Assembly (NCBI GenBank): GCA_947625935.1
Contig: CANQQE010000002.1
Span: 114,874 to 178,873, forward strand
Origin: an uncultured Muribaculaceae bacterium
GTDB taxonomy: Bacteria > Bacteroidota > Bacteroidia > Bacteroidales > Muribaculaceae
Length of the DNA: 64,000 bases
Reading direction: 5' to 3'
Part shown: piece after piece, positions 1 through 7,989 of the stretch
Layout of the letters: each line of letters begins with the position of its first letter
How positions within the stretch are numbered: position 1 is the stretch's first letter
Translations under genes and position numbers: made by a program
Notes under the pieces: generated by a model
Told to the model about the DNA's origin: nothing
The model's database searches: none
What the model saw: only the letters and a program-made list of their open reading frames with translations

Positions 1-124
1 CTGCAAAAATTTCTTTATCTTTGAGCTTGGTCATCTTTTTAAGCTGTTTTACACCTAATACATCTGCTTCATTGAGGGCGTTCCACACGAGACCTGCCCA
101 ATTTCCAATAGTTTCAACGTTCAT
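1..124 (-). CDS. Winged-helix DUF2582-type protein (N-terminal part, cut by window edge)
   Basis: The first 41 codons of a minus-strand gene begin at an ATG at 124 and run off the left edge. The visible protein starts MNVETIGNWAGLVWNAL and continues with a Lys-rich helix. This resembles the small winged helix-turn-helix proteins of the DUF2582 family (about 70-80 residues), common in Bacteroidales. Such proteins are presumed to bind nucleic acid; no specific function is known to me. A promoter-like -7 box lies about 70 bases upstream. The family call rests on a short fragment and is moderately sure; the reading frame and start are clear. Confidence 0.6.
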   Translation of the reverse strand, partial: MNVETIGNWAGLVWNALNEADVLGVKQLKKMTKLKDKEIFA

Positions 125-194
125 TTTTCAATAGTTTTCGTTGTTAGACATTAATTTAAATGTTTACCATCATTTTTGGTTCACTAATATGGCG

Positions 195-202
195 CAAAGA
201 TA
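195..202 (-). promoter_or_regulatory. -7 promoter element for the DUF2582 gene
   Basis: On the minus strand this reads TATCTTTG, a perfect match to the Bacteroidetes -7 consensus TAnnTTTG. No clear -33 TTTG is seen at the usual spacing. It would give a leader of about 60 bases before the ATG at 124. Confidence 0.45.
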
Positions 203-292
203 ATAAATTTTTACAAAAAATAACACTGGAATAGCTATTTTTTGCTATAAAAGCCGGAATTTTGACTATCAGAGGGATAATATATCGGCAAA

Positions 293-1522
293 TCAGTGTG
301 ATTTAACGGTCGATTTCGCCCCGAAAATACGTCCTATTATGATAGAGATGGCACCGTCACCAGTGACATTGCAGGCAGTGCCAAATGAATCCATAGCAAT
401 GTACAACGCAATCATCAACGCACAATCGGCTTCGCTGAAGCCAAGCATGGAGGTGAACAAACCGAGAGCTGCCATGACCGCGCCGCCGGGGACTCCTGGA
501 GCGGCTACAATCGTTATGCCAAGCATCGCTATAAAACCGGCGAACATACCGATGTCGTGCGGCATTTCCTTTGCAATCATCAGCGCAAGCGCACATGACA
601 CCAGTTTCAATGTGCTGCCCGACATATGGATAGTGGCGCACAACGGCACGGTGAAACCTGCCGTATCTTTATCCACCCCCATGGCTATAGTCTGCTTTAA
701 AGTCACAGGAATAGTCGCCGCTGATGATTGCGTGCCGAGAGCGGTGAAATAAGCCGGCATCATAGTCCACAACAGTTTGAACGGATTTTTAGATGTTGCC
801 GAAAATGGAGCGGCCAGACAATACTGAAACAGCAACACAAATATGTGTAAGCCGAAAATCACAGCTATTATGCTAACAAATGTCGATAAAATCGAACCGA
901 CTTCGCCCGTAACGGTCATGTTAAGAAAAATTCCGAATATATATACCGGCAACAGTGGAATAATCACGTTTGAAATCACCTTCATGATAATCGCTCTTAC
1001 CTCGTCGAGAATCGACTTTATGGCATGGCCATTGACAAAGGCGCATCCAAGGCCCACTATGAACGACACGAGTAGAGCCGACATAACGCTCATAAGCGGC
1101 GGCATCTCGATTGTGAAATAAGGGGCGACGGAAATACCCGCTGATTCAGAAGCCACATACTCCATGGGGGTAATCATCGACGGGAACGCCAACACGCCAG
1201 TAAAATAAGCAAGGAATCCCGCAAACAGAGTGAAGATATATGCAAAAGCCGCAGTGGTGACAAGCATTTTCCCCGCCTTGACACCGATGTCGGCTATGGC
1301 GGGAGCGACGAATCCCAAAATAATCAAGGGGATGCAGAAGCCGAGAAACTGGCTGAAGATGGCGTTAAAAGTCGCGAAGTATCGGGCCAACCAAAGCGGA
1401 CACACATATCCCGCACCAATACCGAGGAGGATAGCCCCCAGTATCAACGGCAATAATTTAACCCGCCGCCACCAAGGGGGACGGGCAGTATCATTGCTTG
1501 CGACGGGGGGATTCTCGTTCAT
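293..1522 (-). CDS. Dicarboxylate/amino acid:cation symporter (DAACS family)
   Basis: This 409-residue inner-membrane protein matches the glutamate/dicarboxylate symporter family. Diagnostic stretches are GTQSSAATIPVT, the serine-rich re-entrant hairpin around residues 265-277, and NVTGDGAISI near residue 390, the substrate/cation-binding segment of the last helices. About eight hydrophobic segments can be counted, and a short polar N-terminus precedes the first helix. Members import glutamate, aspartate, C4-dicarboxylates, serine or threonine with Na+ or H+; the substrate cannot be told from sequence alone. It lies 15 bases downstream of typA on the same strand and could be read through from it. 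Length is normal for SstT/GltT-like proteins. Confidence 0.85.
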   Translation of the reverse strand: MNENPPVASNDTARPPWWRRVKLLPLILGAILLGIGAGYVCPLWLARYFATFNAIFSQFLGFCIPLIILGFVAPAIADIGVKAGKMLVTTAAFAYIFTLFAGFLAYFTGVLAFPSMITPMEYVASESAGISVAPYFTIEMPPLMSVMSALLVSFIVGLGCAFVNGHAIKSILDEVRAIIMKVISNVIIPLLPVYIFGIFLNMTVTGEVGSILSTFVSIIAVIFGLHIFVLLFQYCLAAPFSATSKNPFKLLWTMMPAYFTALGTQSSAATIPVTLKQTIAMGVDKDTAGFTVPLCATIHMSGSTLKLVSCALALMIAKEMPHDIGMFAGFIAMLGITIVAAPGVPGGAVMAALGLFTSMLGFSEADCALMIALYIAMDSFGTACNVTGDGAISIIIGRIFGAKSTVKSH

Positions 1523-1537
1523 GCTGACGGTATCGTA

Positions 1538-3337
1538 TTAGCTTTTGCCGGCGCGTTTTCTCTCAAGCTCGTCAAGAAGTATCTTGCGTATGCGCAGGTG
1601 GTTGGGCGTCACCTCAACATATTCATCCTCCTTGATATATTCCAACGCCTCCTCAAGGCTGAACACGACAGGCGGAATGATACGGGCCTTGTCGTCGGCT
1701 CCCGACGCACGCATATTGGTCAATTTCTTTGACTTGGTCACATTGACCACAATATCGTTGTCTTTGGCGTTCTCACCGACAACCTGTCCGGCATAGACTT
1801 CTTCCTGAGGGAAGATAAAGAACCGGCCACGATCCTGGAGTTTGTCTATGGCGTAGGCATAGGCGACACCGGCCTCCATGGCTATGAGCGAGCCGTTGAC
1901 ACGCCGCTCTATATCACCCTTCCAAGGCTGGTATTCGAGGAAACGATGAGCCATTATGGCTTCGCCGGCCGATGCTGTCAGGACATTGTTACGCAAGCCG
2001 ATTATGCCACGCGAGGGTATGTGAAATTCCATGTGCACACGATCATTCTGAGCAGTCATCGACACCATCTCACCCTTGCGGCGCGTAACCATATCTATTA
2101 TCTTGCTCGAATACTCCTCAGTAACGTTTATGGTCAGCAGCTCCACGGGCTCACACTTCTTACCGTCAATCTCCTTGACGATAACCTGCGGCTGGCCGAC
2201 CTGCAGCTCATACCCCTCGCGACGCATAGTCTCGATAAGCACTGACAAGTGAAGGACGCCGCGTCCGAACACCGTCCAGACATCCTCATGATCGGCCTTC
2301 ACCACGCGCAAAGCAAGATTGCGGTCGAGCTCGCGAGTCAGACGGTCACCTATGTGGCGTGAGGTTACATATTTGCCATCGCGCCCGAAGAACGGGCTAT
2401 CGTTTATGGTAAATGTCATCGACATTGTAGGTTCGTCGATGGCTATGCGCGGAAGCGGTTCGGGATTGTCAATACAGGTCACAGTATCTCCTATTTCAAA
2501 CCCTTCGAGACCTACAAGCGCGCAAATATCGCCGCTATCCACACTCTCAACCTTTTTGCGGCCCATACCTTCGAAGGTATGCAGCTCCTTAATGCGCTGT
2601 TTCACGACAGAACCGTCGCGTTTACAAAGGCCGATGTCCATACCCTCCTTGAGGGTTCCACGGTGCACGCGTCCGACGGCTATACGTCCCACATAGTTTG
2701 AAAAATCAAGCGATGTTATAAGCATCTGGGGGTCGCCATCAAGCGTCTTAGGCTCCGGGATATATTCGATGATGGCATCGAGAAGCGGCAATATATTGTC
2801 GGTCGGTTTGCGCCAATCGGTACTCATCCAACCTTGTTTTGCCGAGCCATAAATTGTCGGGAAATCAAGCTGGTCCTCTGTGGCATCGAGACTGAACATC
2901 AGGTCAAACACCATCTCCTGCACCTCGTCGGGGCGGCAATTAGGTTTATCGACTTTGTTTATCACCACAACCGGTTTCAAACCGAGCTGAATCGCTTTCT
3001 GCAACACAAAACGCGTCTGTGGCATAGGCCCTTCAAACGCATCGACAAGCAGCAGGCATCCGTCAGCCATGTTAAGCACACGCTCAACTTCCCCGCCAAA
3101 GTCGGCGTGTCCAGGGGTATCGATAATATTGATTTTATAACCTTTGTAATCTATGGAAACATTTTTTGACAGGATTGTGATGCCTCTTTCGCGTTCGAGA
3201 TCATTGTTGTCGAGAATAAGCTCACCCGCATTCTGATTGTCTCTAAAAAGATGTCCCGCAAGGAGCATCTTGTCTACCACTGTCGTCTTGCCATGATCGA
3301 CATGGGCGATAATGGCTATATTTCTAATTTTCTGCAT
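1538..3337 (-). CDS. typA: Translational GTPase TypA/BipA
   Basis: This ribosome-associated GTPase of the EF-G/LepA superfamily acts in 50S assembly and stress adaptation. From the ATG at 3337 it has 599 residues, normal for the family. The G motifs are in order: AHVDHGKTT (11-19), ERERGITI (48-55), DTPGH (73-77) and NKVD (127-130). EF-Tu domain II, EF-G-like domains III and V and the TypA C-terminal domain follow. The frame also opens at a GTG nine bases upstream (3346), but the ATG gives the usual family start [18 protein letters not shown] promoter matching the Bacteroidetes consensus sits 26-57 bases upstream. Confidence 0.97.
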   Translation of the reverse strand: MQKIRNIAIIAHVDHGKTTVVDKMLLAGHLFRDNQNAGELILDNNDLERERGITILSKNVSIDYKGYKINIIDTPGHADFGGEVERVLNMADGCLLLVDAFEGPMPQTRFVLQKAIQLGLKPVVVINKVDKPNCRPDEVQEMVFDLMFSLDATEDQLDFPTIYGSAKQGWMSTDWRKPTDNILPLLDAIIEYIPEPKTLDGDPQMLITSLDFSNYVGRIAVGRVHRGTLKEGMDIGLCKRDGSVVKQRIKELHTFEGMGRKKVESVDSGDICALVGLEGFEIGDTVTCIDNPEPLPRIAIDEPTMSMTFTINDSPFFGRDGKYVTSRHIGDRLTRELDRNLALRVVKADHEDVWTVFGRGVLHLSVLIETMRREGYELQVGQPQVIVKEIDGKKCEPVELLTINVTEEYSSKIIDMVTRRKGEMVSMTAQNDRVHMEFHIPSRGIIGLRNNVLTASAGEAIMAHRFLEYQPWKGDIERRVNGSLIAMEAGVAYAYAIDKLQDRGRFFIFPQEEVYAGQVVGENAKDNDIVVNVTKSKKLTNMRASGADDKARIIPPVVFSLEEALEYIKEDEYVEVTPNHLRIRKILLDELERKRAGKS

Positions 3338-3362
3338 AACAAACACTCTCTTTTACGGGGTG

Positions 3363-3394
3363 CAAAGTTAGCGCAATATCACGGCAATACCAAG
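3363..3394 (-). promoter_or_regulatory. typA promoter
   Basis: On the minus strand CTTG (3391-3394), 20 bases, then TAACTTTG (3363-3370). This is close to the Bacteroidetes housekeeping consensus TTTG-N19-21-TAnnTTTG and would start the transcript about 20 bases before the typA ATG. Confidence 0.7.
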
Positions 3395-3493
3395 AAAATC
3401 GGCACATTTCACTTTCAACCCACAATTTACGCTGCCGTCGGGCATAGCACATATGCGGCCTGGGGAGATTTTAGTTATATGGAACATATGACA

Positions 3494-3529
3494 AAATAAT
3501 CCCAATCGCAGAACGGATTGGGATTATTT
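3494..3529 (-). terminator. Rho-independent terminator after the thioredoxin lipoprotein gene
   Basis: A perfect 14-bp inverted repeat (3494-3507 with 3516-3529, arm AAATAATCCCAATC) has an 8-base loop. On the minus strand it is followed by TTTTG. It lies 27 bases beyond the stop codon of the thioredoxin gene. Confidence 0.8.
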
Positions 3530-3555
3530 CAATAATCATGCGTATAGGCACTATA

Positions 3556-4059
3556 TCATTTCAGTAGCTCCCGGGCGGTAGCCAACAAATCAGCATCAGT
3601 GCGGTCGCCGGTGTAAGGAGTGATTTTGCCGTCTTTACACAGGAACAACGCCGGGATGGTCTGTATGCCGTATGCCTCAGCGATTGCCGGAGCGTTATCA
3701 ACATCTACCTTATAGATGGTGATGCCGGTAGTCTTTGATATTTCGTGAAGCACAGGCGACAATGCTACACACGGGCCACACCAAGTCGCCCAAAAATCAA
3801 CGATACACGGTTCAGTACCCACATAGGTCATAGGGTTTACTGAGTAATCAGCAACCTTCGATTTGAAATCGGCAACAGTCAAATCAATTACTTTGTCATC
3901 TGATTTAGCCACAGGCTCGGCCACAGCGACCGAGTCAGCCTGATCGCTGACGGCAGATTCTTTAGATGCGCCTCCGCAAGAGCTTAGGCCCAAAACGGCT
4001 GCACAGGACAAAACCGCTAAAGCGGCAGATAAAACTTTCTTCATATATTTACTTTTCAT
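3556..4059 (-). CDS. Thioredoxin-fold lipoprotein
   Basis: A secreted lipoprotein (167 residues) carrying one thioredoxin domain. Residues 1-27 form a signal peptide ending in a lipobox, GLSSC with Cys28, followed by GG. A low-complexity Ala/Ser/Asp linker runs to about residue 55. The thioredoxin fold covers about residues 58-167, with the redox motif WCGPC at 93-97 and the cis-proline region IQTIPALFLC. The CGPC motif is that of reducing thioredoxins, so it may act as a periplasmic or surface disulfide reductase or supply electrons to partners there. An internal ATG at 4044 (MKKVLS) is an equally good start and leaves the signal peptide intact. It is transcribed alone, between two hairpin terminators. 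Confidence 0.9.
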   Translation of the reverse strand: MKSKYMKKVLSAALAVLSCAAVLGLSSCGGASKESAVSDQADSVAVAEPVAKSDDKVIDLTVADFKSKVADYSVNPMTYVGTEPCIVDFWATWCGPCVALSPVLHEISKTTGITIYKVDVDNAPAIAEAYGIQTIPALFLCKDGKITPYTGDRTDADLLATARELLK

Positions 4060-4096
4060 AAGTTAGTTAGCGCGAATATAGTCAAATTTAAACTAA

Positions 4097-4129
4097 ACCG
4101 CAATCCCCGTGATAAGCGGGGACCGCGGT
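4097..4129 (-). terminator. Hairpin after the leucine-rich repeat gene
   Basis: An interrupted inverted repeat: ACCGC (4097-4101) with GCGGT (4125-4129), and CCCCG (4105-4109) with CGGGG (4117-4121). On the minus strand a T-rich stretch follows. It lies just beyond the stop at 4154 and is a plausible terminator. Confidence 0.5.
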
Positions 4130-4153
4130 CAAGTCGAGTGTATCAATATTTTA

Positions 4154-5212
4154 TCAATAATTCCACTGGCAGGCAATCTGATGGAGGTTAGGACAAGCCA
4201 TAGTGCGCAAATCGACAATCATGTTGTAGCGGCAGTTGATGTAGACAAGAGCCTGGTCAAATGATACATCGAGAGTGGTCAACTGGTTGTTGTCGCAGAG
4301 CAGACGCTGCAGGAAGGTCTGATTGGAAAGATTGAGGGTGGTCAAATCATTATAGGAGCAATCCACGAATGTCAGATTGGGGCAATTGTCGATGCTGAGT
4401 TCAGTAAGATTGTTGTAGGAGCAGACCAAATCGAGCAGAGCATTGCAATCGCGCACCGCAAGAGTCGTCATGTTGTTGTCGCTACAGATGAATGTACTCA
4501 GAGTCGGAAGCCCGGAGACAATCATATTGGAGATTTGGTTGTCGTCGATATTGAGATTCGTGAGGTTTTCCACACCATAAAGGTTGAGGTTAGTGAGTTT
4601 GTTATAACCGCAATAGAGATTTTTGAGACCCGTGCAACCGTCAACCAAAAGCGATTCAAGGTGGCAACCCTGACAATTGAGAGTTTCAAGAGAAGTGCTG
4701 CCCGAAACGTTAAGCTCGACAAACAGGTTGTTGGAGCAATTGAGATTCTTTATCAGCGGTGTGTCACTAAGAGTCAGTTCAGTCAAACGATTGTGATAGA
4801 TGGAAACTTTCTGTAGAGCCGCACAACCGTCAAAGTCGATTGAAGTCAATTTATTGCGGGAAGCGTTAAGATCCGCAAGTGCGGCATCACCGGCAACAGA
4901 AAGCTGTCGGAGGTTGTTTCGGGAAACATTGACCGATGTCAATGCGGTGAATCCCGAGAGGTTCAAATCACCGGCGAGGTGCTTGTCGTGCCAATCGATG
5001 GCGGTCACATGACCGTTAGCCACGGTCACGCCTTCCCATGTCGATGGAGCGTTAAGATCGGTGATTTTCAGAGCTTGTGCATTTGTCCCGTCCTTTTCTG
5101 CCGGTTGCGCCAAGAAAGTCTGAAGCTGCTTCATCTCTTTCTTGTCGATTTTCTGAGCGAAAGCCGCCACGTTACCTAACATGAGGGCAATCATTAAATA
5201 CATTATTTTCAT
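4154..5212 (-). CDS. Secreted leucine-rich repeat protein
   Basis: A 352-residue exported protein made almost wholly of leucine-rich repeats. Residues 1-20 are a cleavable signal peptide ending AAFAQ. From about residue 60 onward, units of about 20-21 residues repeat the pattern L-x-x-L-x-(C/V)-x-x-N-x-L, for example LTNLNLYGVENL and LTELSIDNCPNL. This is the bacterial LRR type of Bacteroidetes BspA-like and internalin-like proteins, usually used for binding proteins or glycans. There is no lipobox, membrane anchor or sorting tag, so it is probably periplasmic or released. The frame begins at TTG 5218, but the ATG at 5212 gives the standard signal start MKIMYL. No partner gene is adjacent; its ligand is unknown. 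Confidence 0.85.
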   Translation of the reverse strand: MKIMYLMIALMLGNVAAFAQKIDKKEMKQLQTFLAQPAEKDGTNAQALKITDLNAPSTWEGVTVANGHVTAIDWHDKHLAGDLNLSGFTALTSVNVSRNNLRQLSVAGDAALADLNASRNKLTSIDFDGCAALQKVSIYHNRLTELTLSDTPLIKNLNCSNNLFVELNVSGSTSLETLNCQGCHLESLLVDGCTGLKNLYCGYNKLTNLNLYGVENLTNLNIDDNQISNMIVSGLPTLSTFICSDNNMTTLAVRDCNALLDLVCSYNNLTELSIDNCPNLTFVDCSYNDLTTLNLSNQTFLQRLLCDNNQLTTLDVSFDQALVYINCRYNMIVDLRTMACPNLHQIACQWNY

Positions 5213-5332
5213 AAACAATAGTTGGTTAAAGATTGCTTTACTTGATTTTTACACTATTAACAACATCCATCGGGAATTAGTTTAAAAAATTTCAACAAAA
5301 TTTATCCCCATAAACCGATATATTTTATCAAA

Positions 5333-5374
5333 TAAAAAAAATCTGCCTGCAAGGATTATCCTTACAGGCAGATT
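5333..5374 (-). terminator. Rho-independent terminator of the acpP-fabF operon
   Basis: A strong hairpin (AATCTGCCTG at 5340-5349 with CAGGCAGATT at 5365-5374, plus an inner AAGGA/TCCTT pairing) is followed on the minus strand by a run of eight Ts (5334-5341). It is placed 62 bases after the fabF stop. Confidence 0.85.
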
Positions 5375-5435
5375 AAAAATTATTTTTCAGCCGCGCGAGA
5401 CTATCGCATTGTGAGGCGGAACGAGGAGTGAAATT

Positions 5436-6701
5436 TTATTCCTCGTATTTCTTTACAATAACGGTAGCGTTGTGTCCGCCAAAACCAAACGAGTTGGAAA
5501 GGGCTGCGCGGACGGGACGATTTTGCGCACGGTTGAACGTGAAGTTCAGCTCGTAATCAATGTTTTCATCCAGGTCATCATCTGCATGATTGATTGTCGG
5601 GGGAACCACATCGTTCTGAACGGCTTTCACACTGAACATTGCTTCAAGCGCGCCGGTAGCACCGAGGAGGTGGCCGGTCATTGACTTGGTAGAGCTGATG
5701 TTGAGTTTGTAAGCGTGGTCACCAAACACTTCCTTTATTGCCTTGACTTCCGAAATATCGCCTACGGTGGTCGATGTGCCATGGACATTTATGTAGTCGA
5801 TGTCATCGGGTTTCATGCCGGCATCGTTGAGGGCATTGTTCATCGCAAGGATGGCGCCCAAGCCTTCAGGATGCGTGGCGGTGAGGTGATAGGCGTCGGC
5901 CGACATACCTCCACCCGCTATCTCGGCATAAATCTTGGCACCGCGAGCCTTGGCGTGTTCAAGCTCCTCAAGGATGAGAACCACCGAACCCTCGCCCATC
6001 ACAAAACCGTCGCGCGAGGCGCTGAACGGACGTGATGCGGTTTCAGGGGAATCATTGCGTGTCGACAGAGCGTGCATCGCATTGAAACCACCCACACCGG
6101 CAGGACAGATGGCGGCTTCGGCTCCACCGGTCACCATCACATCGGCCTTGCCGAGACGAATCAGGTCAAACGCTGATATGATAGCGTTGTTGGATGAAGC
6201 GCAAGCCGACACAGTGCCATAGTTGGGTCCATGGTAACCGTATTGCATCGAGATGTGGCCCGATGCTATATCGGCAATCATCTTGGGGATGAAGAATGGG
6301 TTGTATTTGGGGCCGTTTTCGGCATTCATGGCATAGTAACCGGCTTCTTCCTCAAATGTGTGAAGACCGCCGATACCGGCTGCCACAATAACGCCTACGC
6401 GGTTTTTATCGAGTGTCTCGTCGTTTTCAAGACCCGAATCGGCCACAGCCTGCTCAGCGGCGACCATTGCATATTGGGCGTACAGGTCGAGAGTGCGAGC
6501 TTTCTTGCGGTCGAAATGATCGGCGGCGTTAAAGCCTTTGACCTCGCAAGCGAATTGGGTCTTAAATTTGGAGGCATCAAAGTGGGTAATAGGAGCCGCT
6601 CCGCTCACTCCGGCAAGGGCATTAGCCCAAGTCGTATCCACATCGTTGCCGATGGGGGTAAGCGCACCGAGTCCTGTTACTACTACTCTTTTAAGTTCCA
6701 T
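5436..6701 (-). CDS. fabF: Beta-ketoacyl-ACP synthase II
   Basis: A condensing enzyme of type II fatty-acid synthesis: it extends acyl-ACP by two carbons using malonyl-ACP, in the cytoplasm. At 421 residues the length is normal. The Cys-His-His triad is present: Cys167 in TVSACASS, His307 in INVHGTST and His344 in SMTGHLLGA. The thiolase-like signature GFGGHNATVI lies near the C-terminus. The gene follows acpP by 30 bases on the same strand, the usual acpP-fabF pairing, and ends before a strong terminator. FabF rather than FabB is supported by the acpP linkage and the GTSTTVGD motif. Confidence 0.97.
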   Translation of the reverse strand: MELKRVVVTGLGALTPIGNDVDTTWANALAGVSGAAPITHFDASKFKTQFACEVKGFNAADHFDRKKARTLDLYAQYAMVAAEQAVADSGLENDETLDKNRVGVIVAAGIGGLHTFEEEAGYYAMNAENGPKYNPFFIPKMIADIASGHISMQYGYHGPNYGTVSACASSNNAIISAFDLIRLGKADVMVTGGAEAAICPAGVGGFNAMHALSTRNDSPETASRPFSASRDGFVMGEGSVVLILEELEHAKARGAKIYAEIAGGGMSADAYHLTATHPEGLGAILAMNNALNDAGMKPDDIDYINVHGTSTTVGDISEVKAIKEVFGDHAYKLNISSTKSMTGHLLGATGALEAMFSVKAVQNDVVPPTINHADDDLDENIDYELNFTFNRAQNRPVRAALSNSFGFGGHNATVIVKKYEE

Positions 6702-6731
6702 TTAAGATATTATAGAGAGAAGAGGGGGTTC

Positions 6732-6968
6732 TTATTTCTGTTCAGCTTCGATGTAGCTGATAGCGTCACCTACAGTCTTGATTTCCTCTGCCTTGTTGTC
6801 GGGGATAGTGATGCCAAATTCTTTCTCAAACTCCATGATGAGCTCAACGGTGTCGAGGCTGTCTGCGCCAAGATCGGTGGTGAATGCAGCGGCTTCTGTT
6901 ACTTGATTTTCATCTACGCCAAGTTTGTCTACGATTATGGCTTTAACACGAGATGCAATTTCTGACAT
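6732..6968 (-). CDS. acpP: Acyl carrier protein
   Basis: A 78-residue acidic four-helix protein that carries growing acyl chains on a 4'-phosphopantetheine arm. The attachment site is Ser37 in [11 protein letters not shown], a perfect match to the ACP signature. Acidic helices II and III ([12 protein letters not shown]) mediate contact with synthase enzymes such as FabF, encoded immediately downstream. It starts the acpP-fabF operon. A promoter-like element lies about 40-70 bases upstream. Confidence 0.98.
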   Translation of the reverse strand: MSEIASRVKAIIVDKLGVDENQVTEAAAFTTDLGADSLDTVELIMEFEKEFGITIPDNKAEEIKTVGDAISYIEAEQK

Positions 6969-7009
6969 GATAAATTAATTTATAATTAGTAAATTCAATT
7001 TTTGCGATG

Positions 7010-7041
7010 CAAAGTAAGTTATTTTTATCGAATTAATGAAA
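7010..7041 (-). promoter_or_regulatory. Probable acpP-fabF promoter
   Basis: On the minus strand TTTC (7038-7041), 20 bases, then TTACTTTG (7010-7017). This is one mismatch from consensus in each box. The leader to the acpP ATG would be about 35 bases. Confidence 0.5.
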
Positions 7042-7195
7042 TATTTCTTCAAATATTAATCGGCACACGCCATATTTTGTTGTTGTAAAACATCATTATA
7101 TAGCGACATACCTATATTATATTAGGTTATCCATTATCTACAATTTGTTACAATCATATTACAGTCCATATGACAAATTACCACAAACGATAGCC

Positions 7196-7969
7196 TCAAT
7201 AGGCCCATAGGCGCGGCGGGCGCACCGAATTGTAATAGGGATATTGTATGGAGTGTAGAAATAGCGGGTCAGGCGGCATTGACGTTCCGGCAGCGCAACG
7301 GTCGTGGGCGGCTATAACCGCAGCGAAATCATCAATGGTGAGTTTTCCTCGACCCACATCCACAAGCGTCCCGGTAACGGCTCTCACCATGTTTCGCAAG
7401 AACCTGTCGGCGGTAATCACAAATACCATCCGTCCATCACCCGCGTCTAACCACTCGGCTCTGCTTACCCGGCAAATATTGGTCTTCGCGTCGGAATGCA
7501 ACTTGGCAAACGAGGTGAAATCGTCAACTCCGGGCAACAAAGCGGCGGCTCTGTTCATAGCCTCATAGTCGAGTGCGGGAGGGGCCTGCCAACTCAGGGG
7601 GTATATGAACGGAGATTTAATCCGATGTGTATAATAATGATATGTTCGCGATGTCGCGTCAAACCTGGCATGGGCGTCGTCGGCCACAGGCGTGATGCCA
7701 TAGACGGATATATCACGGCCCACAATGGCATTAACCCCCCTAACAATGATGTCGGGGCGGGGATCGCCATCCATCAGGTCGAGATGCGCGACCATCATCG
7801 ATGCGTTGACCCCGGTGTCGGTGCGCCCCGCTCCCGTGATTTTCACTTGACGGCGAAGTATCTTGGTAAGAGCGTCCTCGATTGCCGACTGAACGGTAAT
7901 TTCCCCCGGCTGGGTCTGCCACCCATGGTAGCGCGCCCCGCGGTAGGCAAGTTCCATGAAATAACGCAT
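7196..7969 (-). CDS. truA: tRNA pseudouridine(38-40) synthase
   Basis: This enzyme converts uridines 38-40 of the tRNA anticodon arm to pseudouridine. It has 257 residues, normal for TruA. The catalytic aspartate is Asp51 in GAGRTDTGVNA. The conserved N-terminal segment (ELAYRGARYHGWQTQPGE) and the C-terminal FLRNMVRAVTGTLVDVG region are both intact. It follows speA by 20 bases on the same strand and may be co-transcribed with it. Three further tRNA-modification genes (miaB, truB, queA) lie elsewhere in the window. Confidence 0.96.
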   Translation of the reverse strand: MRYFMELAYRGARYHGWQTQPGEITVQSAIEDALTKILRRQVKITGAGRTDTGVNASMMVAHLDLMDGDPRPDIIVRGVNAIVGRDISVYGITPVADDAHARFDATSRTYHYYTHRIKSPFIYPLSWQAPPALDYEAMNRAAALLPGVDDFTSFAKLHSDAKTNICRVSRAEWLDAGDGRMVFVITADRFLRNMVRAVTGTLVDVGRGKLTIDDFAAVIAAHDRCAAGTSMPPDPLFLHSIQYPYYNSVRPPRLWAY

Positions 7970-7989
7970 ATCGCCTTTACGACTATCGG

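Noticed and set aside
6231-6965. Plus-strand frame of 244 codons opposite fabF and acpP
   Set aside because: Antisense shadow of two genes with intact catalytic motifs; no promoter or recognisable product.
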